Source: Pseudomonadota bacterium
GTDB lineage: Bacteria; Pseudomonadota; Gammaproteobacteria; Burkholderiales; SG8-39
DNA length: 9,732 bases
Assembly: GCA_021848555.1 (NCBI GenBank)
Contig: JAJZUN010000069.1
Span: 1 to 9,732, forward strand
Direction of reading: 5' to 3'
Below are positions 1 to 6,702 of the stretch, piece by piece; position 1 is the first letter of the stretch, and every line of letters begins with the position of its first letter. The notes under the pieces were generated by a model, which had not been told where the DNA came from, did not search any database, and was given only the letters and a program-made list of their open reading frames with translations. The position numbers and the translations under genes were made by a program.

Positions 1-2
1 GT

Positions 3-530
3 CAGATCGAGAAGGCGCTCGCGGCGAAGCGCAGCGGTGAAGCCGTGGCGCTCGCCCGCCAGCTCCTGCCCTTCTGGATCGGATGCGTCCGGCGGGAGGG
101 GAAGCTCCTCGAGCCGACGCTCGAAGTCGCCGGGCCGCTCGCCGATGCCGAGGCGGCTGCGGCGCTATTGAAGCCGTTTTCGCTGTGGGATCTGAATGCC
201 CGGCTGGCACCGCGGTTGGCTGCTCTCCTCGAGCCGTATGGACTCGACTGGTGCCGCGCGCTCCTGAAGCATTGGTCGGCCGAGAGCCGGGGTTACGAGC
301 CGCCCGAGACCCGGCTCAAATGGATGAGCGCGGCGCTGGCAGGGCTCGCTCGGGCGCTGGCGGCGCGCGCGCCGCCCGGCGCGACGAAAGCCGCGACCGG
401 CATGGGCGCGGCGAGTATGTCCTTGATCATGGCGCGCATCGAAGTGTCCAGCCCGCCCGGGGTGTCCATCTGCAGCACCAGCAACTGCGCCCCCTGTGCC
501 CGCGCATGCTCGATGCCGCGGTGCAGGTAG
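3..530 (+). CDS. Unrecognised protein, 5'-partial, probably fused out of frame context at its 3' end
   Basis: The reading frame is open from the left edge and stops at 528-530. The portion up to about position 350 (about 116 codons) looks like genuine coding sequence: third positions are G/C-rich, and the product is alpha-helical, rich in Ala and Leu, with several aromatic and charged residues (for example DWCRALLKHW and YEPPETRLKW). I do not recognise the family and assign no function. It has no signal peptide or membrane segment in the visible part, but its N-terminus lies outside the window. From about 355 to the stop, the frame is simply the antisense of a real NfeD-type gene on the minus strand. 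The last 58 or so residues are therefore probably not native, and the true C-terminus was lost at a junction near 355. Confidence 0.45.
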   Translation, partial: QIEKALAAKRSGEAVALARQLLPFWIGCVRREGKLLEPTLEVAGPLADAEAAAALLKPFSLWDLNARLAPRLAALLEPYGLDWCRALLKHWSAESRGYEPPETRLKWMSAALAGLARALAARAPPGATKAATGMGAASMSLIMARIEVSSPPGVSICSTSNCAPCARACSMPRCR

Positions 531-658
531 TCGGCGCTCGCCGGGCCGATCGCGCCGTTGAGTGTGAGCACAAGGACCGGCGCCGGCGCGGCGGCCAGCG
601 CCGCAGCCAACGACAGCGGCCACCATAAAGCCATCAGCAGAAGTGCGAACCGGCGCAT
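293..658 (-). pseudogene. nfeD: N-terminal fragment of NfeD/ClpP-class membrane serine protease
   Basis: The start chosen is the ATG at 656-658, because GGAG lies 5 bases upstream and an ideal signal peptide begins there (MRRFALLLMALWWPLSLAAA). An upstream in-frame ATG at 671-673 has no such support. The mature part matches the start of the NfeD1b protease domain: a beta strand VLVLTLNGAIGP, a helix, then the LQMDTPGGLDTSMR and FVAPGGARAASA motifs. The serine in the last motif is the expected nucleophile. Full family members are about 430-460 residues, continuing into the catalytic lysine, four membrane helices and an OB-fold domain. Here homology stops right after AASA (near 353-355), and about 19 unrelated residues lead to a stop at 293-295. 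The lysine and everything after it are missing, so the product should be inactive. Family assignment is firm. Whether the truncation is biological or an assembly error cannot be told from sequence alone. Confidence 0.75.
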
Positions 659-759
659 ACATGCTCCGTTCATCCCGCGATATCTGAACTATAGTTCTTT
701 TTGGTGCATGCGGCAGCGCTTCCGGTAAACTAGCGCTCCCCCAATTCGGCCCTTGCACC
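659..759. promoter_or_regulatory. Divergent nfeD/pepN intergenic region with 12-bp palindrome
   Basis: About 100 bp separate the chosen nfeD start from the pepN start. A perfect 12-bp palindrome, GAACTATAGTTC, lies at 686-697. It contains a TATAGT hexamer on each strand, so it could be a -10 element in either direction or an operator half-way between the two genes. The -35 partners at normal spacing are poor on both strands. A second weak plus-strand candidate is TTGGTG (701-706) with TAAACT (726-731) and a long 19-bp spacer. It would give pepN a leader of about 20 bases. Promoter assignments are tentative. The palindrome itself is directly visible. Confidence 0.35.
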
Positions 760-3435
760 ATGCGCGAACCCGCACCCAAGACCATTTATCTCAAGGATTA
801 CACCCCGCCCGCGTTCCTGATCTCGGCCATCGCCCTCGACGTCGACATCCGCGACGACCATGCGCTGGTGCGCGCACGCCTGGAGCTCGCCCGAAACCCG
901 AAGTCGGCGGATGCGCATGCACCCCTGGTCCTGGACGGCGAGGAGATAGAATTGGTGTCGGTCGCACTAGACGGCCGTGCGCTGACACCGGCGGAATACG
1001 CGCTCGGCACGGAGAGCTTGAGCATCGCCAAGGTGCCCGATCGCTTCGCCCTGGAAACCGTGTCGCGCATCTGCCCGCAGCGCAATACCCGGCTCGAGGG
1101 CCTGTATGCCTCGAACGGCGGCATGTTCACCCAATGCGAGGCGCAGGGCTTTCGCCGCATCACCTGGTTTCTCGACCGCCCGGACGTGATGGCGCGCTAT
1201 ACCAACACCATACACGCCGACCGCGCACGCTATCCGGTGCTGCTGTCGAACGGCAATCTGGCCGCCGCGGGCAAGGAGGCCGGCGGACGGCACTGGGCGA
1301 AATGGGAGGACCCGTTTCCCAAGCCTTCCTATCTGTTCGCCATGGTGGCGGCGAAACTGGAAAAGCTGGAGGACAGCTTCGTCACCCGTTCCGGGCGCAG
1401 GGCCAAACTTGCCGTCTACGTCGACCCGGACAAGCTCGACCAGTGCGGTTTCGCCATGCGCTGCCTGAAAAGCGCGATGAAATGGGACGAGGACGTGTTC
1501 GGCCTGGAACTCGACCTCGACGGCTACATGATCGTGGCCGTGAGCGACTTCAACTCCGGCGCGATGGAGAACAAAGGCCTCAACATATTCAACACCAAGT
1601 ACGTGCTCGCCCGGCCCGACACCGCCACCGACCTGGATTATCAGAACATCGATCGCGTGGTGGCGCACGAATATTTCCACAACTGGACCGGCGACCGCGT
1701 CACCTGCCGCGACTGGTTCCAGTTGTCGCTGAAGGAAGGCCTCACCGTGTTTCGCGACCAGGAATACGGCGCCGACATGTATTCGCGCGCGGTGCAGCGC
1801 ATCGTCGAGGTGCGCGGCCTGCGCGCGGCGCAGTTTCCCGAGGACGCGGGTCCGATGGCGCACCCGGTGCGGCCGGCCGCCTACATGGAGATCCGCAATT
1901 TCTACACCATGACGGTGTACGAGAAAGGCGCCGAAGTGGTGCGCATGCAGCACACGCTGCTCGGGCCGGCCCTGTTCCGCAAGGGCATGGACCTGTATTT
2001 CAAACGCCATGACGGCCAGGCGGTGACCACCGACGATTTCGTGCAGGCGATGGCCGACGCGAGCGGCGTCGACCTCGCCCAGTTCCGCCTCTGGTACGAA
2101 CAGGCGGGCACGCCAGTGGTGCAGGCCGAGGGCAAGTACGACGCGGCCGCCAGGCGCTATACCCTGACGTTGAAACAGTCCTGCCCGCCCACGCCGGGAC
2201 AGGAGACCAAGCTGCCTTTCCACATCCCGTTCGCGCTCGGGCTGGTGGGGCCGGACGGCAGGGACCTGCCTGTGCTGCTGGAGGGAGAAACACCCGGAGA
2301 CCGGCCCGAGAGCGGGCAGCGCACCGAAGAAATCACCCGCGTGCTGTCGCTGCGCCAGCGCGAGGAGCGCTTCGTGTTCACCGACGTGCCGGCGCCGCCG
2401 GTGCCCTCGCTGCTGCGCAATTTTTCCGCGCCGGTGAACGTGGAATTCGCCTACAGCGAAGCCGATCTGACGCATCTGATGGCGCATGACGCGAATGCAT
2501 TCAACCGCTGGGAAGCCGGCCAGCGGCTCGCGCTCGCGCTGATCCTGCGCGGCATCGAAGCGCTGCGCGCTCAAAGGAAGGATGCGGCCGCGACACCGCC
2601 GGCCTTCGTCCGCGCCTTCGCGCGGGTTCTGGACTACGCGCCGCGCGATCCGGCCTTCGGCGCCGAAGCCCTGGCGCTCCCGTCCGAAGTCACTATCGCC
2701 GAGCAGCTGGAGGAGGTCGACCCGGACGCCATCCATGCGGTGCGCAACGGCCTGCGCCGCGCTCTGGCGCAGGCCCTGCGCGGCGAGCTGCTCGCCACCT
2801 ACCACGCGCAGGCGGTGCCCGGCCCCTACGATCCGAACGCGCAGGCCGCGGGCAAGCGCGCATTGAGAAACCTCTGCCTGGGCTATCTGCTGGAGCTCGA
2901 CGACGCCGAAATGCGCGCGCTGGCGCTAGCGCAGTTCGAGCGCGCCGATAACATGACCGATACCATGGCGGCGCTCTCCGCACTCGCCAATTGCGCCTGC
3001 GCCGAGCGCGCCCGGGCGCTGGACGCCTTCTACGCCAAATGGAAGCACGAACCGCTGGTGGTGGACAAGTGGCTGGCGGTGCAGGCCGGTTCGCGCCTGC
3101 CCGGGACGCTGGGCGAGGTGAGGAAACTGCTCGCGCACCCGGCATTCGACATCCGCAACCCGAACAAGGTCTACGCGCTGATCCGCAGCTTTTGTTCCAA
3201 CCATGTGCGCTTTCACGCCGCCGACGGCGGCGGCTACGCCTTCCTCGCCGAACAGGTGATCGCCATCGACGCCTTCAATCCGCAGGTCGCCGCGCGCATG
3301 GCGCGCGCCTTCGACCGCTGGCGCAAGTTCGATGCCGGACGCAGACAGCACGCCAGCGCGGCGCTCGCGCGCATACGCGACACCAGCGGCTTGTCCAACG
3401 ACGTGGCCGAAATCGTGAGCAAGGCGCTGGTCTAA
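760..3435 (+). CDS. pepN: Aminopeptidase N (M1 family zinc metallopeptidase)
   Basis: This 891-residue cytosolic enzyme removes N-terminal amino acids from peptides in the last stage of protein turnover. It is near the usual proteobacterial PepN size (870 in E. coli) and follows that protein along its whole length. The substrate-recognition motif GAMEN is at residues 267-271. The zinc site HEYFH is at 303-307, with the third ligand Glu326 exactly 19 residues after the second His (HEXXH-X18-E). The transition-state tyrosine is Tyr387 in TVYEKGAEV. Domain order is an N-terminal beta saddle (about 1-195), thermolysin-like catalytic domain (about 196-440), Ig-like DUF3458 (about 450-555) and helical C-terminal domain to the end. 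All catalytic residues are present. The ATG at 760 aligns with the family N-terminus, but no Shine-Dalgarno sequence is visible before it. The stop overlaps that of the convergent thioesterase gene. Confidence 0.97.
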   Translation: MREPAPKTIYLKDYTPPAFLISAIALDVDIRDDHALVRARLELARNPKSADAHAPLVLDGEEIELVSVALDGRALTPAEYALGTESLSIAKVPDRFALETVSRICPQRNTRLEGLYASNGGMFTQCEAQGFRRITWFLDRPDVMARYTNTIHADRARYPVLLSNGNLAAAGKEAGGRHWAKWEDPFPKPSYLFAMVAAKLEKLEDSFVTRSGRRAKLAVYVDPDKLDQCGFAMRCLKSAMKWDEDVFGLELDLDGYMIVAVSDFNSGAMENKGLNIFNTKYVLARPDTATDLDYQNIDRVVAHEYFHNWTGDRVTCRDWFQLSLKEGLTVFRDQEYGADMYSRAVQRIVEVRGLRAAQFPEDAGPMAHPVRPAAYMEIRNFYTMTVYEKGAEVVRMQHTLLGPALFRKGMDLYFKRHDGQAVTTDDFVQAMADASGVDLAQFRLWYEQAGTPVVQAEGKYDAAARRYTLTLKQSCPPTPGQETKLPFHIPFALGLVGPDGRDLPVLLEGETPGDRPESGQRTEEITRVLSLRQREERFVFTDVPAPPVPSLLRNFSAPVNVEFAYSEADLTHLMAHDANAFNRWEAGQRLALALILRGIEALRAQRKDAAATPPAFVRAFARVLDYAPRDPAFGAEALALPSEVTIAEQLEEVDPDAIHAVRNGLRRALAQALRGELLATYHAQAVPGPYDPNAQAAGKRALRNLCLGYLLELDDAEMRALALAQFERADNMTDTMAALSALANCACAERARALDAFYAKWKHEPLVVDKWLAVQAGSRLPGTLGEVRKLLAHPAFDIRNPNKVYALIRSFCSNHVRFHAADGGGYAFLAEQVIAIDAFNPQVAARMARAFDRWRKFDAGRRQHASAALARIRDTSGLSNDVAEIVSKALV

Positions 3436-3842
3436 GGTATCTGGGCGACTTTTTTCTGCACCCGCTGATCGAAGCGGGCCAGGGTCACCACCACGCGCTC
3501 GTGCGTGCCGTCGCCGATCAGCTCGACGGCGTCGGAGGCGGCGACGCGGAAGGTCAGCAGGCGGCCGTCGATCTTGACCAGCTCGGCTTCGGCGCTGACG
3601 CGCATGCCCACCGGCGTCGCCGCGAAATGGCGCACATCGAGGTGGGTGCCCAGGCTCTGCTGCCCCGGCGGCAGCAGATGTTCCACAGCGGCCAGGGCCG
3701 CCGCCTCGATCAGATTGATCATCACCGGCGTCGCCAGCACATGCACGCGGCCGCTGCCCACTTTCGGCGCGGTGTGCTCCTCGCCCACTACGATCTCGGC
3801 CTTGCCCTTGAGACCCAGATGCAATCCGGCAATATCGCCCAT
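3432..3842 (-). CDS. FlK-like hot-dog fold thioesterase
   Basis: This 136-residue protein belongs to the single-domain hot-dog thioesterases related to fluoroacetyl-CoA thioesterase FlK, which hydrolyse short acyl-CoA thioesters in the cytosol. The FlK catalytic triad Thr42/Glu50/His76 appears here with identical spacing as Thr38 (in VLATP), Glu46 (in NLIEAA) and His72 (in DVRHFA). The central helix MINLIEAAALAAVEH and the strand GTHLDVRHFAATP are typical of the fold. A good ribosome site (GGAGAG, 6-base gap after GGAG) precedes the ATG at 3840-3842. The TAG stop overlaps the pepN stop by 4 bp in a tail-to-tail arrangement, so the two genes share no operon. Relatives are common in proteobacteria with no fluoroacetate metabolism. 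The native substrate is unknown, and I would not infer fluoroacetate resistance. Confidence 0.88.
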   Translation of the reverse strand: MGDIAGLHLGLKGKAEIVVGEEHTAPKVGSGRVHVLATPVMINLIEAAALAAVEHLLPPGQQSLGTHLDVRHFAATPVGMRVSAEAELVKIDGRLLTFRVAASDAVELIGDGTHERVVVTLARFDQRVQKKVAQIP

Positions 3843-4046
3843 GCTGCTCTCCGCTGTTGGATGGCCGATGTTAGTCGATGCAAACCTCGCTGTCCTTGAC
3901 CCCGGGCAAGCCCGGCGGCACGCTGCTGCCGCGGCGCAGCGGCGTTTCTCGGCAGACAGGAACTACAGACCCGGACTGATGCGCTACCATGCGGGTGTGG
4001 CGGCCACACCGGCAACCGCCTAGATGAAATTACAAGGGGATCATTC
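3843..4046. other. Intergenic region between divergent thioesterase and MDR genes
   Basis: This 204-bp stretch contains no convincing gene. It holds the upstream regions of two divergent genes. A small inverted repeat, CCGGG-CAAG-CCCGG, lies at 3902-3915, immediately after a TTGACC hexamer (3896-3901) that matches a -35 element in five of six positions but has no acceptable -10 at 16-18 bp. The ribosome site AAGGGGA at 4034-4040 belongs to the downstream gene. No intrinsic terminator is seen. Confidence 0.4.
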
Positions 4047-5027
4047 ATGCAGTCTTACTGGATACAATCGGGCGCGGAGCAAACGACGCTGGAGCGGCGT
4101 GAAGTTCCCGCACCGGAACCGGCGGCAGGGCAGGTGCTGGTGCGCATGCGCGCGGCCGGGCTCAATCGGGGCGAGTTCATCGCCGGCCACGGGCTGACCA
4201 AGCCGGGGGCGGCGAAACCCGCCGGCATGGAAGGCGCGGGCGAGATCGTCAAACTCGGCGCCGGCGTAACCGGATTCAAGACCGGTGACCGTGTCATGGG
4301 GCGCTGCCCCGGGGCGTTTGCCGAATACGCGCTGATGGATGCGCGCGAAGCCATCGCCATTCCGCCGCGCCTGTCGTGGGAAGAAGCCGCCGGCATTCCG
4401 CTGACTTTCATGGTGGCGCAGGACATGCTCATCGATCAGGGCAAGCTCACCGCCGGCCAATGGCTGTTGGTGACCGGCATATCCTCGGCGGTCGGCGTTG
4501 CCGCGCTGCAGACCGCGAAAGCGCTGGGGGCGAAAGTGATCGGCACCTCGGGCTCGGCGGAAAAGCTCGAACGGTTGAAGACCTTCGGACTGGACATCGG
4601 CATCTGCACCCGCAAGGCCGATTTCTGCGACGCGGTCATGACCGCCACGGGCGGCAAGGGCGTCAACCTCGTCGTCAACAACGTCGGCGGCTCGGTGTTC
4701 GCCGAGTGCATACGCGCGCTCGCCTTCCAGGGCCGGCTCGCCACCGTGGGCTATGTCGACGGGGTGCTGAAGGCCGAAATCGACATCGAAGCGCTGCACG
4801 CGAAGCGCCTGGTGCTGTTCGGCGTCTCCAACAAGCTGCGCAGCGCGGAACAGAAACTCGAATCCCGGCGCGGCTTCGTCGCCGATATCCTCCCGGCGAT
4901 CGCCGATGGGCGCATCCGCCCGGTGATGGACCAGGTGTACGCCTTCGATAAATTGCCGGCGGCGAAAGCGCGCATGGAGTCGAACGCGCAACTGGGAAAG
5001 ATCGCGGTGCGCATGCGCGACGCCTGA
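4047..5027 (+). CDS. Zinc-independent MDR oxidoreductase, quinone oxidoreductase-like
   Basis: This 326-residue cytosolic protein belongs to the medium-chain dehydrogenase/reductase superfamily, in the NADPH:quinone reductase / enoyl reductase branch. An N-terminal GroES-like domain (about 1-115) contains the branch motifs AAGLNRGEF and GMEGAGEIV. The nucleotide-binding Rossmann domain (about 120-265) has the coenzyme loop G-I-S-S-A-V-G at residues 144-150 and the later strand motif LVVNNVGGSVF. The C-terminus ends with the usual AAKARMESNAQLGKIAVRM. The four-cysteine structural zinc lobe of alcohol dehydrogenases is absent, as expected for this branch, so it probably transfers hydride from NAD(P)H to a quinone, enone or similar carbonyl. 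The substrate cannot be told. A strong ribosome site (AAGGGGA) sits 6 bases before the ATG. Neighbours give no clear metabolic hint. Confidence 0.9.
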   Translation: MQSYWIQSGAEQTTLERREVPAPEPAAGQVLVRMRAAGLNRGEFIAGHGLTKPGAAKPAGMEGAGEIVKLGAGVTGFKTGDRVMGRCPGAFAEYALMDAREAIAIPPRLSWEEAAGIPLTFMVAQDMLIDQGKLTAGQWLLVTGISSAVGVAALQTAKALGAKVIGTSGSAEKLERLKTFGLDIGICTRKADFCDAVMTATGGKGVNLVVNNVGGSVFAECIRALAFQGRLATVGYVDGVLKAEIDIEALHAKRLVLFGVSNKLRSAEQKLESRRGFVADILPAIADGRIRPVMDQVYAFDKLPAAKARMESNAQLGKIAVRMRDA

Positions 5028-5187
5028 TTCGCCGCTATCTCAACGGTGCGAGACGCGAAGCCGCTGGCCGCCAGCGCGAATCGGGAAACATTTGCTCACA
5101 ATTGCTTTCACACCGTAACCGCGCAGTGATGGACACTGGCTTGCGTGCGGAACTCGATCTGCGCCGACACCTCGACAGGAGTAAGCC
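5028..5187. other. Intergenic region with a hairpin downstream of the MDR gene
   Basis: The stretch includes a perfect 6-bp stem, CGCTGG-CCG-CCAGCG, at 5062-5076. It lies inside a looser inverted repeat, GATTCGC (5026-5032) and GCGAATC (5076-5082). There is no T-tract, so it is not a standard intrinsic terminator, though such a structure could stabilise the 3' end of the MDR transcript. AGGAG at 5177-5181 is the ribosome site of the next gene. No promoter for that gene can be called with confidence. Confidence 0.35.
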
Positions 5188-5577
5188 ATGAACACCACGA
5201 AGAAACTGATTTGCGCCCTCGCTGCCGGCGCCACGCTAGTCGCGGCAGCGCCGGTCTTCGCCGACCAGGGCCGCGAGCGTGAACACGATGCCTACCGCGG
5301 CCAGCCTTCCTACAGCAATTATGGCCGACCCGAGTATCACGGCGGCTTTCGCGGCTATGACCGGCCCGGGTATCGCGGCCGTTTCACCGGCTACGACCGC
5401 CACGAGTATCGCGGACGCTTCCGCGACTTCGATCGCCGTTATCCGCTGGTCGTACAGCGGCCAATAATCGTCGAGCGCCCGGTGTATTACGCCGAACCCG
5501 CGCCGATCGCATACGGCATAGGCCCGGGCGCCATCATCGGCGCCGCCATCGGCAGCTATATCGACTACAGCCGCTAG
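5188..5577 (+). CDS. Small secreted Tyr/Arg/Gly-repeat protein with glycine-zipper-like tail
   Basis: The product has 129 residues. The first 25 form a clear Sec signal peptide (Lys-Lys, then ICALAAGATLVAAAP, cleavage after VFA), so the mature protein is exported. Residues 48-83 are three back-to-back 12-residue repeats: PEYHGGFRGYDR, PGYRGRFTGYDR and HEYRGRFRDFDR. The chain is strongly basic and aromatic, with a low-complexity look. A beta-like stretch (LVVQRPIIVERPVYY) leads to a C-terminal GIGPGAIIGAAIGSYI segment with glycine-zipper spacing, as in small outer-membrane-associated proteins. A strong AGGAG ribosome site lies 6 bases before the ATG. Short RxxY/G-rich secreted proteins of this type are common in Burkholderiales and are usually uncharacterised. 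I do not assign a function. A role at the outer membrane or in stress is only a guess. Confidence 0.82.
   Translation: MNTTKKLICALAAGATLVAAAPVFADQGREREHDAYRGQPSYSNYGRPEYHGGFRGYDRPGYRGRFTGYDRHEYRGRFRDFDRRYPLVVQRPIIVERPVYYAEPAPIAYGIGPGAIIGAAIGSYIDYSR
5329..5436 (+). repeat. Three tandem 36-bp coding repeats
   Basis: Three consecutive in-frame 36-bp units (5329-5364, 5365-5400, 5401-5436) encode 12-residue copies with consensus x-E/G-Y-R-G-R-F-x-G-Y-D-R. The DNA copies have diverged, mostly at third positions, while the amino acids are better kept. This suggests old duplications held by selection on the protein. Confidence 0.8.
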
Positions 5578-5609
5578 CCTCCGCCGCACTACCGTCTGTG
5601 CAGCGGCGC

Positions 5610-5638
5610 TTGCCTAGGGATGGCGGCAACGTCATAAT
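5610..5638 (+). promoter_or_regulatory. Sigma70-type promoter for the Bug/AspDH/TAXI/TPP operon
   Basis: TTGCCT at 5610-5615 (four of six to TTGACA) and CATAAT at 5633-5638 (five of six to TATAAT) are separated by exactly 17 bp. Transcription would begin near 5645, giving a leader of about 24 bases before the ATG at 5669. This is the best promoter match I found in the window, and it lies ahead of a co-directional four-gene block. It was not tested by experiment or by a position-weight scan. Confidence 0.5.
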
Positions 5639-5668
5639 CGGGCGTCAAATTTTTCTATTGGGCGACCG

Positions 5669-6661
5669 ATGTCTCAACACCACGGCAATACGATGGCGCG
5701 CGGGCTCGCGTTGATTACGGCGCTGATGCTGGCCGGCGCCTGCGCCAACGCCTGGGCACAGGCCTACCCGGCGAAACCGGTCCGGCTGGTCGTCGGATTC
5801 ACCCCGGGGGGCGCCGCCGACTTCGTCGCGCGCGCGCTCGGCGAGTATCTGGGCCGCGCGCTCGGCCAGAATATCGTGATCGAAAACCGCGCCGGCGCGG
5901 GTTCCAGCATCGCGGCCGATTATGTCGCCAAATCGGCGCCGGACGGCTACACCATGCTGATCGCTAGTCCGAGCAGCATCTCGGTCAACCCCGCCCTCAA
6001 CTCTAAGCTCGGATACAGCCTGCGCGATTTCATCCCGATCACCAAGGTGTCGACCTCCCCGCTGCTGATCGCGGCGAATCCAGGCACCGGCATTAATTCG
6101 ATCAGCGAGCTGATCGCTGCGGCAAAAAAAACGCCGGGGCGGCTCAATTACGCATCTTCCGGCAACGGTTCAGCGCCGCACCTGGCCGGCGTGTTGTTCA
6201 CGCGCCTCGCGGGCATAGACCTGGTGCATGTTCCGTTCAAGGGCGGCGGACCGGCGGTGCAATCGGTGCTCGCCGGCGACACCCAGGTCACGTTCGCGAC
6301 ACCGCCCTCGGTGCTGCCGCTGGTGCAGGCCGGGCGCCTGCGCGCGCTCGCTGTGACCAGCCGCGCGCGCTCGCCGCTGCTGCCCAACCTGCCGGGCATG
6401 GCGGAGGCCGGCCTGCCGGACTACGAGATGTCGTTCTGGTACGGGTTTTTCGTTCCGGCCGGAACCAAACCGGAAATCGTCAAGAAATTGTTCGACGCCA
6501 CCCTCAGCGCGCTGAAGCAGCCCGAAGTGAAGCAGGCGTTCGCGCGCGAAGCCACGGAGACCGCCGCTTCGCGTTCGCCGGAGGAATTCGCCGCCTTCCT
6601 CGCCGAAGACGCGAAATTCTGGACGCGCCTGGTGAAGGAATCGGGAGCGACGCTGGACTAG
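5669..6661 (+). CDS. Bug/TctC-family periplasmic tripartite tricarboxylate-type solute-binding protein
   Basis: The 330-residue product is an exported binding protein of the Bug family, which captures small carboxylates and related ligands in the periplasm for tripartite tricarboxylate transporters. Residues 1-30 are a signal peptide ending ANAWA before QAYPAKPVRL, the standard start of mature Bug proteins. Family landmarks follow in order: VVGFTPGGAADFVAR (about 41-55), the IVIENRAGAGS motif, KSAPDGYTML, then LVHVPFKGGGPAVQSVLAGD and the late GLPDYEMSFWYGFFVPAGT. The length is normal. The ATG at 5669 was chosen. An ATG at 5693 would still leave a signal peptide, and neither has a strong ribosome site. 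Many Bug proteins are encoded without TctA/TctB membrane partners, and none are visible here. The ligand cannot be read from sequence. The three downstream genes suggest a carboxylic or amino acid. Confidence 0.95.
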   Translation: MSQHHGNTMARGLALITALMLAGACANAWAQAYPAKPVRLVVGFTPGGAADFVARALGEYLGRALGQNIVIENRAGAGSSIAADYVAKSAPDGYTMLIASPSSISVNPALNSKLGYSLRDFIPITKVSTSPLLIAANPGTGINSISELIAAAKKTPGRLNYASSGNGSAPHLAGVLFTRLAGIDLVHVPFKGGGPAVQSVLAGDTQVTFATPPSVLPLVQAGRLRALAVTSRARSPLLPNLPGMAEAGLPDYEMSFWYGFFVPAGTKPEIVKKLFDATLSALKQPEVKQAFAREATETAASRSPEEFAAFLAEDAKFWTRLVKESGATLD

Positions 6662-6702
6662 GATGGGCGGCAGAATCGACGCCCCCTACGAGGGCCAATA
6701 GC

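Noticed and set aside
165..785. Minus-strand open frame of 206 codons over the nfeD and left-edge region
   Set aside because: It overlaps the NfeD fragment, which has a real signal peptide and family motifs, in another frame. The product is Arg/Gly/Ala-rich without domain features.
967..2805. Long open frame (612 codons) antisense to pepN
   Set aside because: It lies opposite a confidently identified M1 peptidase. Its product is a His/Arg/Gly/Val-rich mirror of the pepN codons with no recognisable domain. Long antisense frames are expected at this GC content.
3432..3842. Fluoroacetate resistance determinant
   Set aside because: The catalytic triad matches FlK, but many general FlK-like thioesterases share it, and no fluorometabolite genes are near.
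2991..3899. Plus-strand open frame of 302 codons spanning the end of pepN and the thioesterase
   Set aside because: It is out of frame with pepN in its first half and antisense to the thioesterase in its second half. Both of those genes have conserved catalytic motifs.
3896..3924. TTGACC as the -35 of a promoter for the MDR gene
   Set aside because: No acceptable -10 hexamer exists at 16-18 bp. The sequence there is CACGCT-like, and the inverted repeat 3902-3915 sits in the spacer.
5149..5176. Possible sigmaE-like promoter (GGAACTC followed by CTCGAC) before the repeat protein
   Set aside because: The -10 match is poor, and the predicted start would fall on or after the ribosome site, leaving almost no leader.
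5236..5589. Minus-strand open frame antisense to the small secreted repeat protein
   Set aside because: The plus-strand gene has a clear ribosome site, signal peptide and amino-acid-level repeats. The antisense frame has none of these.
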